Numbered from the stretch's first letter, positions 8,854-17,631 are shown. The stretch is DNA of 64,000 bases from Flavobacterium sp. (GCF_025352015.1 NZ_JANXUG010000066.1:1-64000); one strand, 5' to 3'. Numbers and translations: made by a program. The notes: generated by a model not told the origin, from the letters alone.

Positions 8854-9906
8854 ATGAGTGTAAAAATAATAGCTGTAGCCAAAGAGTTGCCAAAATATTC
8901 TCGAACAACTGCTGAAATACTTCCGTTTCTTGAGGCATGGCTTTTTGGTCAGGAAGAACGTTTTATTCGCAAAGTAAAAAAGATTTTTGAAGGCGCAATG
9001 GTCGATAAACGGTATTCAATTATGGATCCCGTAGAGGTTTTTACCAAAACATCTTTTGAAGAACGAAATTCTATTTATGTCCGCGAAGTAATTGCTTTGG
9101 GCCAAAAAGTGTTGACCAAAACGCTAAAAAAAGCCAACTGGAATCCCACCGATTTAGATTATATAATCACCGTTAGTTGTACAGGAATTATGATTCCGTC
9201 GCTTGATGCCTATTTGATAAATTCCTTAAAATTAAAGCAAGACATCGTTCGACTTCCCATTACCGAAATGGGATGCGCTGCTGGAATTTCTGGAATTATA
9301 TACGCAAAGAACTTTTTGCAAGCCAATCCAGGCAAACGAGCAGCAGTTATTGCGGTCGAAAGTCCAACGGCTACTTTTCAGCTTGACGATTATTCTATGC
9401 CAAACATTGTTAGTGCAGCTATTTTTGGTGATGGTGCTGCTTGTGTATTGCTTTCTTCCCATGAAGACGATCATGGAGCAAAAATTCTAGCCGATGAAAT
9501 GTATCACTTTTATGATTCTATTCACATGATGGGATTTCAATTGACTAATTCAGGTTTGCAAATGGTTTTGGATATTGAAGTTCCCGAAACTATAGCGTCC
9601 CATTTTCCTGATATTATTCATCCATTTTTATCAAAAAATAATTTAAAAATTGATGATATTCAACATTTGATATTTCATCCCGGAGGAAAAAAAATTGTGC
9701 AAACAGTTGAAGATTTGTTTTCTGATTTGGGTAAAAATATTAATGATACCAAAGAAGTACTACGTTTATATGGAAACATGTCGAGTGCCACCGTCTTATA
9801 TGTTTTAGAAAGAGTGATGGAAAGCCAACCCAAAAAAGGTGAAAAAGGATTATTATTAAGTTTTGGTCCAGGTTTTTCGGCTCAAAGAATTTTAATTGAA
9901 TTTTAA
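8854..9906 (+). CDS. Type III polyketide synthase (chalcone/stilbene synthase family)
   Basis: A 350-residue ketosynthase-fold enzyme with the whole type III catalytic triad: Cys141 in ITEMGCAAG, His in IFHPGGKK and Asn in LYGNMSSAT. Bacterial members extend an acyl starter with malonyl-CoA and cyclise it to alkylresorcinols, alkylpyrones or tetrahydroxynaphthalene. The neighbours encode a dedicated ketosynthase, dehydratase and acyl carrier protein, which suggests a fatty acyl starter made on a private carrier. An alkylresorcinol or alkylpyrone product is therefore more likely than a small aromatic, but the product cannot be read from the sequence. Confidence 0.9.
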   Translation: MSVKIIAVAKELPKYSRTTAEILPFLEAWLFGQEERFIRKVKKIFEGAMVDKRYSIMDPVEVFTKTSFEERNSIYVREVIALGQKVLTKTLKKANWNPTDLDYIITVSCTGIMIPSLDAYLINSLKLKQDIVRLPITEMGCAAGISGIIYAKNFLQANPGKRAAVIAVESPTATFQLDDYSMPNIVSAAIFGDGAACVLLSSHEDDHGAKILADEMYHFYDSIHMMGFQLTNSGLQMVLDIEVPETIASHFPDIIHPFLSKNNLKIDDIQHLIFHPGGKKIVQTVEDLFSDLGKNINDTKEVLRLYGNMSSATVLYVLERVMESQPKKGEKGLLLSFGPGFSAQRILIEF

Positions 9907-9907
9907 A

Positions 9908-10336
9908 ATGTACCACGATATTTTAACCAAATTGCCTTATGCAAAGCCATTTCTTTTTGTAGATAAATTGAGGCATTTAGACGAAAATGGTGTAAAAGGA
10001 AGTTTTACTTTTTCTTCCGATTCTGATTTTTATAAGGGTCATTTTAAAGATAATCCGGTAACTCCAGGCGTTATTTTGACTGAAACTATGGCGCAAATTG
10101 GCGTTGTTTGTTTGGGTATTTATTTACTGGGAAATAATTTTAATAGTAACACCAAAATAGCTTTAACTTCATCCGAAATTGAATACTTTAAACCAGTATT
10201 TCCTGGCGAAACAGTAACTGTTATTTCAGAAAAAATATATTTCAGATTTGGTAAATTAAAATGCAAAGTAAAAATGATAAATTCTAAAAGCGAAGAGGTG
10301 TGTTCTGGAACAATTGCTGGGATTGTCAAAATCTAA
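9908..10336 (+). CDS. 3-Hydroxyacyl-ACP dehydratase, FabZ-like hot-dog protein
   Basis: A single hot-dog domain of about 142 residues. The motif GHFKDNPVTPGVILTETMAQ holds the catalytic His and Glu in the same arrangement as FabZ (GHFP-N-P-MPGV-x-E-AQ), so it should dehydrate 3-hydroxyacyl-ACP to the enoyl form. The ORF track starts at a TTG at 9896 inside the polyketide synthase gene. The ATG at 9908, one base after that gene's stop, is preferred. It sits between the type III synthase and a ketosynthase, so it most likely acts on acyl chains held by the cluster's own carrier protein rather than in bulk fatty acid synthesis. Confidence 0.82.
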   Translation: MYHDILTKLPYAKPFLFVDKLRHLDENGVKGSFTFSSDSDFYKGHFKDNPVTPGVILTETMAQIGVVCLGIYLLGNNFNSNTKIALTSSEIEYFKPVFPGETVTVISEKIYFRFGKLKCKVKMINSKSEEVCSGTIAGIVKI

Positions 10337-10363
10337 AATCGTTAATCTTAATTCGATAATCAA

Positions 10364-11632
10364 TTGAAAAGAGTAGTCATAACAGGACTTGGTGTTGTCG
10401 CTCCAAACGGAGTTGGACTAGCTGCATTTACCAATGCCATCAAAAATGGTGTTTCTGGAATAAAGCATGATGCTGAACTAGAAAGGCTGCATTTTTCTTG
10501 TCAAATTTCGGGAACTCCAGAGATTTCACAAGAATTAAAAGCACAGTATTTTTCCGAATTGGAATTGCGTAATTTTAATTCCACAGGTATTTTATATGGA
10601 GTAATTGCCGGAATGGATGCCTATAAAGATGCCGGATTACTTATAGAAAATAATGAAAACCCCGATTGGGATTCTGGGACAATATTTGGCACAGGAACTT
10701 CGGGTATTGAAAAATTTCGTGAAAGTATTTATAAAATTGATGATTTTCAAACCAGAAAACTGGGAAGCACCGCTGTAGCTCAAACTATGAATAGTGGTGT
10801 AAGTGCATATCTTGGTGGAAAATTAGGACTAGGAAATCAGGTCACGACCAATTCTTCTGCATGTACTACAGGAACCGAAAGCATTTTGATGGCGTATGAA
10901 AGAATAAAGCTTGGACAAGCATTTCGTATTATTGCAGGAAGTACGAGCGACAGCGGCCCCTATATTTGGGGCGGATTTGATGCAATGAAGGTTTGTACTT
11001 TTAAACATAATAATTCACCAGAAAAAGGTTCAAGACCAATGTCGGCAACAGCTTCTGGATTTGTGCCAGGAAGTGGAGCAGGAGCTTTATTACTCGAAGA
11101 TTTAGGAAGTGCTTTGGCACGTGGTGCACGAATTTATGCCGAAGTCTTGGGTGGAAATAGTAACTCTGGTGGACAACGCGGTTCAGGAACCATGACGGCT
11201 CCAAATGGCGTTGCGGTTCAAAAATGTATCATAGATGCGTTGCAAAATGCAGCAATTTCAGCGCGCGATATTGATGTCATTAACGGACATTTAACCGCCA
11301 CAAGTAAAGATAGTTTTGAAATACAAAATTGGAGTGAAGCTCTGCATCTAAAAGGGTTGGATTTTCCTTTTATCAATTCATTAAAATCAATGGTAGGACA
11401 TTGTTTATCAGCAGCGGGAAGTATAGAAAGTGTGGCTTCGGTATTACAAATTTATGAAGGATTTGTTTTTCCCAATAGTAATTGTGAAGATTTAAATCCC
11501 GATATTACAACTATTATTGACCCCTCTAGAATTCCCCAACAATTGATAAAAAAAGAGATTACTATCTTGGCCAAAGCAAGTTTTGGATTTGGGGATGTAA
11601 ATGGATGTGTAATTTTTAAAAAATACAAATAA
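10364..11632 (+). CDS. Beta-ketoacyl-ACP synthase (FabF/KAS II family), in polyketide cluster
   Basis: A 422-residue condensing enzyme starting at TTG (MKRVVITGLGVVAPNG is the expected family start, and no ATG is in frame there). The active-site Cys lies in NSSACTTGTESI, and the two His residues in INGHLTATSKDS and MVGHCLSAAGS, so the Cys-His-His triad is complete. It should elongate acyl-ACP with malonyl-ACP by decarboxylative condensation. Unlike a chain-length factor it is catalytically competent. Its position next to a private acyl carrier protein and dehydratase, with no ketoreductase or enoyl reductase in the cluster, suggests that the missing reductive steps are borrowed from primary fatty acid synthesis. 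Confidence 0.88.
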   Translation: MKRVVITGLGVVAPNGVGLAAFTNAIKNGVSGIKHDAELERLHFSCQISGTPEISQELKAQYFSELELRNFNSTGILYGVIAGMDAYKDAGLLIENNENPDWDSGTIFGTGTSGIEKFRESIYKIDDFQTRKLGSTAVAQTMNSGVSAYLGGKLGLGNQVTTNSSACTTGTESILMAYERIKLGQAFRIIAGSTSDSGPYIWGGFDAMKVCTFKHNNSPEKGSRPMSATASGFVPGSGAGALLLEDLGSALARGARIYAEVLGGNSNSGGQRGSGTMTAPNGVAVQKCIIDALQNAAISARDIDVINGHLTATSKDSFEIQNWSEALHLKGLDFPFINSLKSMVGHCLSAAGSIESVASVLQIYEGFVFPNSNCEDLNPDITTIIDPSRIPQQLIKKEITILAKASFGFGDVNGCVIFKKYK

Positions 11633-11637
11633 AACTA

Positions 11638-11892
11638 ATGGATAAAGCAGCAACAATAGAAAAATTAAAAGGGATTATAAAACCTTTCGTAAAAAATCAA
11701 GAAGCATACGATGCATTAAATGAAAACACTGATTTTATTACTGATTTAAATATCAATTCTTCCAATTTAGTGGACATAGTTTTGGATGTTGAAGAGACAT
11801 TTAAAATTGATATCGATAATGAATCTATGGAGAAGATGCTTACGATTAAGGCGGCATTAGCCATAATTGAAACCAAATTAGCTCAAAAGTGA
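11638..11892 (+). CDS. Acyl carrier protein, cluster-specific
   Basis: An 84-residue helical, acidic carrier protein. Aligning TDLNINSSNLVDIVLDVEE with the classical DLGADSLDxVELVMxxEE motif puts the phosphopantetheine attachment at Ser41, in NSS instead of the usual DSL. The flanking helix II (VDIVLDVEETF) is normal for the family. It begins five bases after the ketosynthase and its stop overlaps the start of the phosphopantetheinyl transferase gene, which probably charges it. The non-canonical DSL motif suggests partner-specific recognition by the cluster's own enzymes, which is inference. Confidence 0.85.
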   Translation: MDKAATIEKLKGIIKPFVKNQEAYDALNENTDFITDLNINSSNLVDIVLDVEETFKIDIDNESMEKMLTIKAALAIIETKLAQK

Positions 11893-12392
11893 TTGGAAAC
11901 GACATTATAGATTTAACACTAGCGCAACAAGAAAGTAATTGGAAACGTACAGGTTTTGTAGAAAAAATATTTACACCATCAGAACAAGTACTTATTTCAA
12001 CTGCTAATAAACCTGAAATAATGGTTTGGTATTTATGGAGTTTGAAAGAAGCAGTGTATAAAATTTATAATCGTCAGACACTTATTCGAGCTTTTATGCC
12101 ATTAGAATTAGAATGTTTTGACATAACTATGAAGAATAAGAAGAACTACGGAAAAGTACGTTGCTTAAATACAATTTATTACACCCAAACTGCAATTACC
12201 ACAGAAAGTATTGACACCGTAGCGGTTCTCAATAGCAAAGACTTTGAAAGAATTAAAACTTTAGATAATACTGTTTCTGTTAAAAAAACTAATGGAATTC
12301 CGAATTATTATTGCTCTGATTCTTTGTCTTTTAAGCCATTTTCCAAAAGCCACCATGGGAGGTTTCAGCGCATCGTAGCTTTGATGGATTAA
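11889..12392 (+). CDS. 4'-Phosphopantetheinyl transferase superfamily protein
   Basis: A 167-residue protein with the two family signatures: GNDIIDL near the N-terminus (Mg-binding Asp) and WSLKEAVYK (WxxKEA-type) around residue 55. Such enzymes transfer phosphopantetheine from CoA to the serine of carrier proteins. It starts at GTG, overlapping the carrier protein stop by four bases (GTGA), so it is the last gene of the seven-gene operon and its target is very likely the adjacent carrier protein. It is shorter than Sfp (about 220 residues) and longer than typical AcpS (about 125). Confidence 0.85.
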   Translation: MIGNDIIDLTLAQQESNWKRTGFVEKIFTPSEQVLISTANKPEIMVWYLWSLKEAVYKIYNRQTLIRAFMPLELECFDITMKNKKNYGKVRCLNTIYYTQTAITTESIDTVAVLNSKDFERIKTLDNTVSVKKTNGIPNYYCSDSLSFKPFSKSHHGRFQRIVALMD

Positions 12393-12518
12393 GATTAAAT
12401 ATTCTTTTCTGGTAATCCTTGAATTTTTTTCAAGCTTAAATTAGATGTCAATGTAATAATGTTATCATACTTTAATGATTATTGTTTATTTTTAACTCAA
12501 AAAAAAATAAATTACAAA

Positions 12519-14426
12519 ATGAGCTACTTCAAAATACTCAATTTAGAACACTATTTTAAAATGTATAAAAAATCGGTTCGTGAGCCTAGAAAGTTCTGGG
12601 ATAAGATTGCCGATGAAAACTTTACATGGTATCAAAAATGGGAAAAGGTTTTTGAAGTGAATTTTCAAGAAGCTAGTTTCAAATGGTTTGTCGATGCCAA
12701 AGTCAATATTACCAAAAATTGTATCGACAGGCATTTAGCGAGACGTGGCGATAAAACTGCTATTATTTTTGAACCTAACAATCCCCATGAAAAAACACTG
12801 CACATAACCTATAACGAGCTTTATGACAAGGTTGCGCGAATGGCAAATGTGCTTTGCGAGCAAGGTGTTCAAAAAGGAGACCGAGTTTGCATTTATTTAC
12901 CAATGATTCCCGAATTAGCTATTGCTACTTTGGCTTGCGCCCGAATTGGTGCAGTGCATTCGGTTGTGTTTGCAGGATTTTCTGCTTCGGCAGTAGCAGC
13001 TAGAATCAATGATTGTGAATGTAAAGTGATCATTACTTCTGATGGAGGTTTCCGAGGAAACAAAACAATTGATTTAAAAGAAATTATAGATGAAGCTGTC
13101 GAAAAAACACCTTGTGTAGAAAAAGTTTTGGTAGTGAAAAGAACTAATACTGAAGTTACTATGAAATCAGGTCGCGATATTTGGTTACAACCTTTATTGG
13201 ATGCTGCCCTTCCAAACAATGTTGCCGAAATCATGGATGCTGAAGATTCGTTATTCATATTATATACTTCGGGTTCAACAGGAAAACCTAAAGGAATGGT
13301 TCACACCACAGCAGGTTATATGGTTTACACGGCCTATACTTTTAAAAATGTCTTTGCCTATGAAGAAAATGATATTTTTTGGTGCACCGCCGATATAGGA
13401 TGGATTACCGGGCATTCTTATATTCTTTACGGTCCATTATTAAACGGTGCGACAACCGTAATTTTTGAAGGAGTACCTTCTTATCCTGATTACAGTCGAT
13501 TTTGGGAAGTAATAGAAAAGCACAAAATAACACAATTCTATACAGCACCAACTGCAATTCGTGCTTTGGCAAAAGAGAGTTTAGATTATGTACAGCGTTT
13601 TCCGATGAAGTCATTGAAAGTGATTGGCTCTGTTGGTGAACCTATAAACGAAGAAGCGTGGCATTGGTACAATGATCACGTTGGTGGAAAACGTTGCCCG
13701 CTCGTAGATACTTGGTGGCAAACAGAAACGGGAGGAATTATGATTTCCCCAATTCCGTTTGTAACCCCAACAAAACCATCGTATGCTTCATTGCCATTAC
13801 CCGGAATACAACCTGTTTTAATGGACGAACTGCGCAACGAAATAGAAGGTAATCAGGTTACAGGAAGTTTGTGTATTAAATTTCCTTGGCCAGCTATTGC
13901 GAGAACGATTTGGGGAGATCATCAACGGTATAAAGAAACTTATTTTACTGCTTTCCCGGGTAAATACTTCACAGGTGACGGGGCTTTGCGCGATGAAGTT
14001 GGTTATTATAGAATTACAGGTAGAATAGATGATGTTATCATCGTTTCAGGGCATAATTTGGGGACGGCACCTATTGAAGATTCCATAAATGAGCATCCGG
14101 CTGTTGCTGAAAGCGCTATTGTTGGTTTTCCACACGAAATAAAAGGAAATGCATTATATGGTTTTGTTATTTTAAAAGAAGTCGGAGAAACCAGAAACCA
14201 GGACAATTTAGCTAAAGAAATAAACCAATTAATTTCGGATCAAATTGGTCCAATTGCAAAGTTGGATAAAATTCAATTTGTTTCAAATTTGCCAAAAACC
14301 CGATCTGGAAAAATCATGCGCAGAATATTGAGGAAGATTGCCGAAGGAGACTTTAAAAATTTTGGAGACACATCCACTTTATTAAATCCAGAAATTGTAG
14401 CGGAGATAAGGGACGGTAAAGTATAA
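12519..14426 (+). CDS. acs: Acetate-CoA ligase (acetyl-CoA synthetase)
   Basis: An ANL-superfamily enzyme that converts acetate, ATP and CoA to acetyl-CoA. It carries the P-loop YTSGSTGKPKG, the motif DTWWQTETGG, the TGD hinge and the acetylatable C-terminal lysine in PKTRSGKIMRR. The track starts at 12459, but the ATG at 12519 (MSYFKILNLEHYF) matches the usual start of flavobacterial acetyl-CoA synthetases and gives 635 residues, close to the family norm of about 635-650. A 126-base gap separates this start from the polyketide operon, so it is probably independently transcribed, although it could feed acetyl- and hence malonyl-CoA to that cluster. Confidence 0.93.
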   Translation: MSYFKILNLEHYFKMYKKSVREPRKFWDKIADENFTWYQKWEKVFEVNFQEASFKWFVDAKVNITKNCIDRHLARRGDKTAIIFEPNNPHEKTLHITYNELYDKVARMANVLCEQGVQKGDRVCIYLPMIPELAIATLACARIGAVHSVVFAGFSASAVAARINDCECKVIITSDGGFRGNKTIDLKEIIDEAVEKTPCVEKVLVVKRTNTEVTMKSGRDIWLQPLLDAALPNNVAEIMDAEDSLFILYTSGSTGKPKGMVHTTAGYMVYTAYTFKNVFAYEENDIFWCTADIGWITGHSYILYGPLLNGATTVIFEGVPSYPDYSRFWEVIEKHKITQFYTAPTAIRALAKESLDYVQRFPMKSLKVIGSVGEPINEEAWHWYNDHVGGKRCPLVDTWWQTETGGIMISPIPFVTPTKPSYASLPLPGIQPVLMDELRNEIEGNQVTGSLCIKFPWPAIARTIWGDHQRYKETYFTAFPGKYFTGDGALRDEVGYYRITGRIDDVIIVSGHNLGTAPIEDSINEHPAVAESAIVGFPHEIKGNALYGFVILKEVGETRNQDNLAKEINQLISDQIGPIAKLDKIQFVSNLPKTRSGKIMRRILRKIAEGDFKNFGDTSTLLNPEIVAEIRDGKV

Positions 14427-14496
14427 TATTTAAAAAGAGTTCCTCTAAAAGAAAAATTTCCGATTGATCCGTTTATAATAGCTCTATAAATGAAAT

Positions 14497-14907
14497 TTAT
14501 CGTAAACGATCGACTGATTTTACGAGATCTTCATCCTTTTTTATGGCTTTGTTGGCCAAGACTAAAAACAATATTGTAAAAATAGGCAAGAACATCCCGA
14601 TACCTTTTTCAGATACTGTTGCCGTTTGCTGGGATAAATTAAGGGTTCGATAAACAAATAATCCTAATAAAATTAAATTCAGTATCATATTTAATCTACC
14701 CATGACAAATTGTTGTTGTCTTTTTTTGTGAGATAAAATACTTAATAACGATAATGTTGTACTTAATCCAAAAAGAGAAACATAAACAATATCCATCATA
14801 AAATAAAACGATTTGCCAGAAGCATCTGTCCATAAAGGAAAAATGAATGGCAAAGCTCCGGTTATGATTATGCAAGCAAGTAAATAATAAGTTTGAACTC
14901 TAAACAT
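14497..14907 (-). CDS. Four-helix membrane protein, DUF4293-like, next to rho
   Basis: A 136-residue protein with four predicted membrane segments: roughly residues 7-27, 38-60, 72-92 and 104-122. The connecting loops are basic (HKKRQQQ). It is transcribed divergently from rho. I recall small DUF4293 membrane proteins beside rho in Flavobacteriaceae, and the start MFRVQTYYLL fits that group. No enzymatic motif is visible and the function is unknown. Confidence 0.7.
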   Translation of the reverse strand: MFRVQTYYLLACIIITGALPFIFPLWTDASGKSFYFMMDIVYVSLFGLSTTLSLLSILSHKKRQQQFVMGRLNMILNLILLGLFVYRTLNLSQQTATVSEKGIGMFLPIFTILFLVLANKAIKKDEDLVKSVDRLR

Positions 14908-15093
14908 CTTCTGAAAAATTGTTGAACAAAAATATAGTTTCTTTTTAAAAAAAATACTATTGTATGATAAAATATTATTTGTATTATTGCATTATAATTC
15001 CGTAAGCACTTCACTCTTCGGATTTTTTATCACAATTTTCCACTCACAATTTGTATTATTTTCCAAAAATAAATTTTAATCATAACAACATTT

Positions 15094-16797
15094 ATGTTTG
15101 ATATTTCTGCCCTGAAAGAAATGAAGCTTATCGAGCTTCAAGAAATTGCCAAGTTGGCAAAAACAATAAAAGTTACTGGAGTAAAAAAGGAGGTGCTTAT
15201 TGCACAAATTTTAGATCATCAGAATAATAAAACTGAAATAGTAAAACCAGAAATTCCAGAGAATAAAGCTTTTAATAACAAATCAAAAAGAGCACGCATC
15301 CTGCCAGATACAAAAAAAGCTACTGAAACCAACCAAAGTGATTTGTTTGGTGAAGAAGTTCAAATTTCTCCATCAGAGGAAGATAAACCAACATTTCAAA
15401 ATAAAAATCCAAAGTTTAAAAAACCACTTTTTGACAAAAAGAAAAACAATAATTTTGAAACATCTTCTCCAAAAAATCCAGATAACGAAGTTCAAATTTT
15501 AGAACAACAACCTACAGCAGAGGAGACAGAAGCTAATCCAAATTCTATTATTGATGCAAATCGTGAACCAAAACACAAACATCAAAATAATAATGGCAAT
15601 GGAAACAATGGTAACAACAATCCCAACTTTAAAGCTAAAAGACAAAATAATTTTCGTGATTCTGATTTTGAATTTGATGGAATTATAGAAAGTGAAGGCG
15701 TACTCGAGATGATTGAAGGTGTAAATGGCGGTTATGGTTTTCTTCGTTCATCAGATTATAACTACTTGGCTTCGCCAGATGATATTTATTTGTCGAACTC
15801 ACAAATCAGATTGTTTGGACTAAAAACTGGAGATACAGTAAAAGGAGTGGTTCGTCCACCTAAAGAAGGAGAAAAATTTTTTCCTTTGGTAAAAGTATTA
15901 AAAATAAATGGTCATGATCCGCAAGTTGTACGTGACCGGGTTTCGTTTGAACATTTGACACCCATCTTTCCACAAGAAAAATTCAATCTTGCAGATAAAC
16001 AATCGACTATTTCTACCCGAATCATCGATTTGTTTTCTCCAATTGGTAAAGGACAACGTGGAATGATTGTGGCGCAACCAAAAACAGGGAAAACAATGTT
16101 GCTAAAAGATATTGCTAACAGCATTGCTGCAAACCATCCTGAAGTTTATTTATTGGTTTTACTTATTGATGAACGACCAGAAGAAGTAACTGATATGCAA
16201 CGTAATGTACGCGGAGAAGTGATTGCATCTACCTTTGATGAACCAGCTGATCGTCACGTAAAAGTAGCCAATATTGTTTTGGAAAAAGCAAAACGTTTGG
16301 TAGAATGTGGTCACGATGTGGTTATTTTATTAGATTCGATTACGCGTTTGGCAAGAGCCTACAATACTGTTCAACCGGCATCAGGAAAAGTGCTGTCGGG
16401 TGGAGTAGATGCAAATGCGCTGCAAAAACCAAAACGTTTCTTTGGTGCAGCTCGAAATATAGAAAATGGTGGTTCGTTAAGTATCATCGCAACAGCACTG
16501 ACAGAAACAGGTTCTAAAATGGACGAAGTTATTTTCGAAGAATTTAAAGGAACGGGTAATATGGAATTACAATTAGACCGAAAAATTGCCAACAAACGTA
16601 TTTTTCCTGCTATCGATTTGACCTCTTCAAGTACGCGTCGCGACGATTTATTATTGGATGAAAAAACCATCAAGCGCATGTGGATTATGCGTAAATATCT
16701 CGCTGACATGAATCCGGTAGAGGCAATGGATTTCATAAATGAACGTTTCAAGAAAACCAGAAACAACGAAGAGTTTCTTATTTCGATGAATGACTAA
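15094..16797 (+). CDS. rho: Transcription termination factor Rho with Asn-rich N-terminal insert
   Basis: A 567-residue hexameric RNA helicase that ends transcription. The N-terminal helical Rho_N segment (residues about 4-37, [17 protein letters not shown]) is followed by a low-complexity stretch of about 145 residues rich in Asn, Lys and Gln (for example [13 protein letters not shown]), then the cold-shock-like RNA-binding domain (about 200-270) and the ATPase. Walker A is [12 protein letters not shown], Walker [17 protein letters not shown]. coli Rho is 419 residues, so the insert explains the extra length. A strong hairpin terminator follows the stop. In Bacteroides thetaiotaomicron the comparable disordered region drives Rho condensate formation; a similar role here is inference. 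Confidence 0.96.
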   Translation: MFDISALKEMKLIELQEIAKLAKTIKVTGVKKEVLIAQILDHQNNKTEIVKPEIPENKAFNNKSKRARILPDTKKATETNQSDLFGEEVQISPSEEDKPTFQNKNPKFKKPLFDKKKNNNFETSSPKNPDNEVQILEQQPTAEETEANPNSIIDANREPKHKHQNNNGNGNNGNNNPNFKAKRQNNFRDSDFEFDGIIESEGVLEMIEGVNGGYGFLRSSDYNYLASPDDIYLSNSQIRLFGLKTGDTVKGVVRPPKEGEKFFPLVKVLKINGHDPQVVRDRVSFEHLTPIFPQEKFNLADKQSTISTRIIDLFSPIGKGQRGMIVAQPKTGKTMLLKDIANSIAANHPEVYLLVLLIDERPEEVTDMQRNVRGEVIASTFDEPADRHVKVANIVLEKAKRLVECGHDVVILLDSITRLARAYNTVQPASGKVLSGGVDANALQKPKRFFGAARNIENGGSLSIIATALTETGSKMDEVIFEEFKGTGNMELQLDRKIANKRIFPAIDLTSSSTRRDDLLLDEKTIKRMWIMRKYLADMNPVEAMDFINERFKKTRNNEEFLISMND

Positions 16798-16800
16798 TAC

Positions 16801-16832
16801 AAAATCCTAACGTAACAGTTAGGATTTTTTTT
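16801..16832 (+). terminator. Rho-independent terminator after rho
   Basis: A perfect 11-bp stem, AAAATCCTAAC / GTTAGGATTTT, with a six-base GTAACA loop and a run of eight T immediately after. It begins three bases past the rho stop codon. Confidence 0.9.
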
Positions 16833-16895
16833 GGCATGGGCTTTGGTATGCTTTCTTAAGATTTGCTTAATTCTTTAATCTTAAATTTCTTTCTT

Positions 16896-17466
16896 ATGAA
16901 AACTACGCGTTTGCTTCATGTTTTATCTTTAGTAGCCCTTATGATATTGTTAGCTCCGTTTTATGATTCGTGTGCAGATAAAAAAAATGGTTTTGTTAGG
17001 ACTTATGATGAATATGATTTTAATGGAAAACTGATTTAGAAAACTTTTTTTCAAAATGTATTTAATATTGTTGTAGATGAATTATCATTTAATGGATATG
17101 AAATAGCAAGTATATCATTTTATGCAAGTCAGGATATAACTTTTAAAGAGTTTGAAGAAGAATTTTCAAAAGGTTTTCAAGAGAAAGATTGGTACAAGAA
17201 TTTAGTTATTTTCATTTCCCTCCTTTTTGATTTTATTATTTTAATTTCTTTTACGATTTTCATTTTGTCTTTTACCAAAAGATTGAAACCTCTTAATAAG
17301 TTAGCTTTGGTGAACAGTATTATAATAGTAATCACCTTACTGTATATCATTTTTTTTGGAAAGTTATTTTGATTATTGGTCACAAATCAAATGGGGATAC
17401 TATGCTTTTATAACCACCAATCTAATCATTTTTTATTATTCCAAACCTAACAAAATCAAGACATAA
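16896..17466 (+). pseudogene. Broken membrane-protein gene (internal stop plus frameshift)
   Basis: From the ATG at 16896 the frame reads MKTTRLLHVLSLVALMILLAP, a hydrophobic leader, and reaches a TAG at 17037. The same frame then stays open for about 105 codons (KTFFQNVFNIVVDELS... through two hydrophobic segments) to a TGA in AAGTTATTTTGA. Dropping one T from that T4 run restores a frame that reads DYWSQIKWGYYAFITTN and ends at the TAA at 17464-17466. The restored product would be about 190 residues with a leader, an extracytoplasmic part and three C-terminal membrane helices. No family was recognised. One nonsense and one single-base shift in otherwise coherent coding sequence indicate recent inactivation, or two sequencing errors. 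Confidence 0.7.
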
Positions 17467-17557
17467 CTTCGTACTTCACACATCGTATTTCGTATTTAAA
17501 ATGTCATGTTGTCAGCATAATTTTTTTTAAAACTGACATTTTATTCTCATTTGCCGC

Positions 17558-17576
17558 TTGGCATAGTAGTTGACTT
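17558..17576 (+). promoter_or_regulatory. Sigma-54-like promoter motif upstream of dnaK
   Basis: TTGGCATAGTAGTTGACTT resembles the sigma-54 consensus YTGGCACGrNNNTTGCW with correct GG to G(C/A) spacing; the conserved C of the -12 element is A here. It lies 56 bases before the dnaK ATG. A separate inverted pair, TGTCAG / CTGACA, lies just upstream (about 17510-17540). A sigma-54 activator is encoded elsewhere in this window. Assignment is by eye only. Confidence 0.4.
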
Positions 17577-17631
17577 GGGAGGTATAAGTTTTAAAAATAA
17601 ATTCATAAATAAAAATATAAATAAATTAGAA

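Noticed and set aside
15580-15650. Asn-rich repeat in rho as a tandem DNA repeat
   Set aside because: The codons vary (AAT/AAC, GGC/GGA/GGT) and the repeat exists only at protein level.
17551-17631. ORF-track start of dnaK at a TTG at 17551, adding 27 residues
   Set aside because: The family start [10 protein letters not shown] at 17632 is canonical, and the added segment contains the promoter-like motif.
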